Position numbers and translations under genes: made by a program
Notes under the pieces: model-generated
Database searches by the model: none
What the model was told of the DNA's origin: nothing
The model's input: the letters and a program-made list of their open reading frames with translations, nothing else
Shown: positions 61,651 through 64,000 of the stretch, piece by piece
Layout of the letters: each line of letters opens with the position of its first letter
Position numbering within the stretch: the stretch's first letter is position 1
Source: Halobacteria archaeon HArc-gm2
Lineage (GTDB): Archaea > Halobacteriota > Halobacteria > Halobacteriales > Haloarculaceae
Assembly (NCBI GenBank): GCA_025517465.1
Contig: JAOPKE010000001.1
Span: 124,001 to 188,000, forward strand
Length of the DNA: 64,000 nucleotides
Reading direction: 5' to 3'

Positions 61651-63164
61651 TGACACAACTCGCACTCCAGATGACGCAGTCGTCGTGGACGGCGCTCGCG
61701 CCGACCTTGTTGCTCGGCCTCTCCGCGCTCGCCCTCCTGCTCGTCGACAGCATCAGCCCCGAGGAGAGTGACAGCACCTTGCTCGCCGGCGTCGCCGGCC
61801 TCGGGTCGCTCGCAGCGGCCGTCACGACGATGGTGTTCCTGTTCGGCGGACGGGGACTGCCCACGGAGCAGGGCGGTCAGGGAATCGTCTCGCTGTTCGG
61901 CGACCAGATCGTCGTCGACCAGATGTCGCTGTTCTTCACGTTCATCGTCGCCAGCGTGGTGACGCTGGTCGTCGTCGCCAGCAGCGACTACCTCCGAGAC
62001 CACCGCTACAAGGCCGAGTACTACACGCTCGTCCTGCTGGCGTCGACCGGGATGAGCCTCCTCGCGAGCGCGAACAGCCTGGCCATCGCCTTCATCAGTC
62101 TGGAACTGGCATCGCTGCCGTCGTTCGCTCTCGTCGCCTTCCTCAAGTCGAACAAGGGGAGCGTCGAGGCGGGGCTGAAGTACTTCCTCATCGGCGCGCT
62201 GTCGTCGGCGGTGTTCGCATACGGCATCTCGCTGGTGTACGCCGCGACCGGCGCGCTCCAGTTCGACGCCGTCGCGACGGCCATCGGCGAGGGCGTCCAG
62301 ACGGGCGTTCTCGGCATCGGCATCCTGATGATCGTCGGCGGCGTCGCGTACAAGACGGCGAGTTCGCCGTTCCACTTCTGGGCGCCGGAGGCCTACGAGG
62401 GCGCGCCCGCGCCCATCTCGGCGTTCCTCTCCTCGGCCTCGAAGGCGGCCGGCTTCGTGCTGGCGTTCCGCGTGTTCCTCACTGCCTTCCCCGTCGACGT
62501 CGCCGGCGCGGCCATCGACTGGGTGCTGGTCTTCCAGGTGCTGGCCATTGTCACGATGTTCGTCGGGAACTTCGCGGCGGCCACCCAGGAGAAGGTCAAG
62601 CGGATGCTGGCCTACTCTTCCATCGGCCACGCGGGGTACGTCCTCATCGGCCTCGCGGCGCTGACCGGCGGCGTCGATCAGAGTCAGGTTCTGGGTGCCG
62701 GGATGGCCCACCTGCTCGTCTACGGCTTCATGAACACGGGCGCGTTCCTGTTCGTCGCGCTGGCGGAGTACTGGGGCGTCGGTCGGACGTTCGAGGACTA
62801 CAACGGCCTCGCGACGCAGGCGCCGCTCGCCTGTGCAGCCATGACCGTCTTCCTGTTCAGCCTGGCCGGCCTGCCAATCGGCGGCGGCTTCTTCTCGAAG
62901 TTCACCCTGCTGATGGCGACGGTCAACTCCGGGACGTGGCTGCTGGGCGCCGCGCTCATCATCAACAGCGCGCTCAGCCTGTTCTACTACACCCGGGTCG
63001 TCAAGGCGATGTGGATCGAGGACCCGGCCGACGGGCTCGAACTCGACGACTACCCGGTGGGACTGTACACGGCCGTCGTCGCGGCGGGCGTCGTCACGTT
63101 CCTGCTGCTCCCCGGATTCGACGTCGTCATCGGCTTCGCCGAGAGCGCGGCGTCGCTGGTCTAG
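61650..63164 (+). CDS. nuoN: NADH-quinone oxidoreductase-like subunit N
   Basis: A 504-residue antiporter-like proton-pumping subunit. SLELASLPSFALVAFLKSN, SSPFHFWAPEAYEGAPAPIS and KVKRMLAYSSIGHAGYVLIG are characteristic. It is the last gene of the operon. Its TAG stop overlaps the stop of the convergent metallo-hydrolase gene within CTAG (63161-63164). Confidence 0.96.
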   Translation: MTQLALQMTQSSWTALAPTLLLGLSALALLLVDSISPEESDSTLLAGVAGLGSLAAAVTTMVFLFGGRGLPTEQGGQGIVSLFGDQIVVDQMSLFFTFIVASVVTLVVVASSDYLRDHRYKAEYYTLVLLASTGMSLLASANSLAIAFISLELASLPSFALVAFLKSNKGSVEAGLKYFLIGALSSAVFAYGISLVYAATGALQFDAVATAIGEGVQTGVLGIGILMIVGGVAYKTASSPFHFWAPEAYEGAPAPISAFLSSASKAAGFVLAFRVFLTAFPVDVAGAAIDWVLVFQVLAIVTMFVGNFAAATQEKVKRMLAYSSIGHAGYVLIGLAALTGGVDQSQVLGAGMAHLLVYGFMNTGAFLFVALAEYWGVGRTFEDYNGLATQAPLACAAMTVFLFSLAGLPIGGGFFSKFTLLMATVNSGTWLLGAALIINSALSLFYYTRVVKAMWIEDPADGLELDDYPVGLYTAVVAAGVVTFLLLPGFDVVIGFAESAASLV

Positions 63165-64000
63165 ACTCGTTCGTAGACGACCAGTCCGCCCCGTTCTCGT
63201 TTCGTAACGATTTCGCGGTCTTCGAGCACGTCCAGGTGCCCGACCGCCTCGCTCATGCCGGAGAACTGCTCGGTCGCCGGGAGATCACCGAACAGTTCGC
63301 CCATCACCTCGACGGGCGCCGTCGGGCCGTCGACGATGGCCGAGACTTCGTCCGTTCGCTCGTCGTGTTCGGTCAGAATGGCGTCGATGCGGGCGGCGGG
63401 TGCGTCGATGGGCTCGCGGTGGCCCGGGAGAAATCGGTCGAACGAGTCGGCGCGTAGTGTCCGGAGTGACTCGTTGTACCCGGGGAGGACCCGGGGCCGC
63501 GGGCCGCCGGATTCGGGCGGCGGCTGGAGAAATGGGTTCGGCGTGATGTCGGCGAGCACGTTGTCTCCGACCAGCGCTACGCGCTCGTCGCCCTCCTCGA
63601 AGGCGAAGAGGAGCTCGCCCGGAGCGTGGCCGGTGACCGCGTCGGCCGTGAGATGGACGTCGTCGACGTTGACGTCGTCGCCCGCCTCGAGTTCCCGGTC
63701 GACGTCGACGCTCGTGGCGTAGGCCAGGAACGCCTCGGGGAGGTTCGTCACGGTCTCGGCCGTCTCGCGTGCCATACCGCACTGTTCGAAGAAGTCGACG
63801 AAGTAGGCCTGTTCGTGCTCGAGGCGTGCGGGAAAGTCCTCGACGATGGACCTCGCCTCGGGACTGGCGAGCACGCGGGCGCCTCGTTCACGGAGCCGGT
63901 GTGCGACGCCGAAGTGGTCCGGATGGGGGTGCGTGATCAGGACCTGTTCGACGTCGTCGGGCGAGAGATCCCGTTCTTCGAGCGCCGCCAGTAGTTTCGC
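63161..64000 (-). CDS. Metallo-beta-lactamase-fold hydrolase, 5' end outside window
   Basis: The last 279 codons are visible; the N-terminus lies beyond base 64000. The zinc motif THPHPDHFG is near the right edge. Later ligands are in VTGHAPGELLFAFEEGD, VLVGDNVLADI-type and FLPGHREPID segments. The C-terminus (about 60 residues; VIEDREIVTKRERGG-type end) resembles a small winged helix, as in LACTB2-like hydrolases. The substrate is unknown. It is convergent with nuoN, and the two stop codons share four bases. Confidence 0.9.
   Translation of the reverse strand, partial: AKLLAALEERDLSPDDVEQVLITHPHPDHFGVAHRLRERGARVLASPEARSIVEDFPARLEHEQAYFVDFFEQCGMARETAETVTNLPEAFLAYATSVDVDRELEAGDDVNVDDVHLTADAVTGHAPGELLFAFEEGDERVALVGDNVLADITPNPFLQPPPESGGPRPRVLPGYNESLRTLRADSFDRFLPGHREPIDAPAARIDAILTEHDERTDEVSAIVDGPTAPVEVMGELFGDLPATEQFSGMSEAVGHLDVLEDREIVTKRERGGLVVYERV

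Overview
The window is a chromosomal segment of a halophilic archaeon (class Halobacteria). GC content is high throughout. The proteins are rich in Asp and Glu. Many genes have a TATA-like element about 27 bases before the start codon, as expected for leaderless transcripts. Typical haloarchaeal families are present: DUF7344-type regulators, HalOD1, Agl23-type membrane proteins, a NuoCD fusion with split NuoJ, and no NuoEFG. I cannot place the genus. No rRNA, tRNA, CRISPR array or intact insertion sequence was seen.

Layout. 1-1.4 kb: the 3' end of secY and a membrane-anchored winged-helix protein. 2.0-9.7 kb: two very large secreted proteins on the minus strand. One (1385 aa) has a seven-bladed FG-GAP propeller head, an acidic linker, a Gln-rich beta-prone stalk, a dense N-glycosylation block and a Thr/Ser/Pro tail. 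The other (1097 aa) is built of curlin-like G-x-x-N-x-Q repeats, including twelve tandem 47-residue units. Both are preceded by the same palindrome, GTAACG-NN-CGTTAC, at nearly the same distance upstream of a GTTATA element. This pair is the best candidate for an undescribed system, probably a surface fibre or matrix. 10.5-20.8 kb: membrane transport and potassium homeostasis (AI-2E family permease, APC-UspA fusion, UspA, a K+ channel with two RCK regions, TrkA, TrkH). 20.9-26.6 kb: TatD hydrolase, NYN nuclease, secreted CARDB-like protein, bPH2 membrane protein, UspA and an M50 site-2 protease with CBS domains. 27-31.8 kb: the glycine cleavage genes gcvT-gcvH / gcvPA-gcvPB. 31.9-38.6 kb: response regulator, mini zinc ribbon, ATP-grasp ligase, Asn-synthase-like enzyme, cobalamin adenosyltransferase and a HEAT-repeat protein. 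38.7-47.3 kb: secreted phospholipase-D-like protein, DHH/OB nuclease, JAMM protease overlapping ribL, TrmB regulator, HalOD1 protein, and ribH with an aminotransferase. 47.5-51.7 kb: an Agl23-type protein, purK and purE. 52.3-63.2 kb: the nuo respiratory complex operon, ending tail to tail with a metallo-beta-lactamase-fold gene that runs off the window.

Several long intergenic gaps hold a family of hairpin-rich repeats sharing GGACTGAAAGGGCGAG and GAGGGCTTTCGAGTTGTTG. A related multi-hairpin block splits the nuo operon between nuoI and nuoJ.
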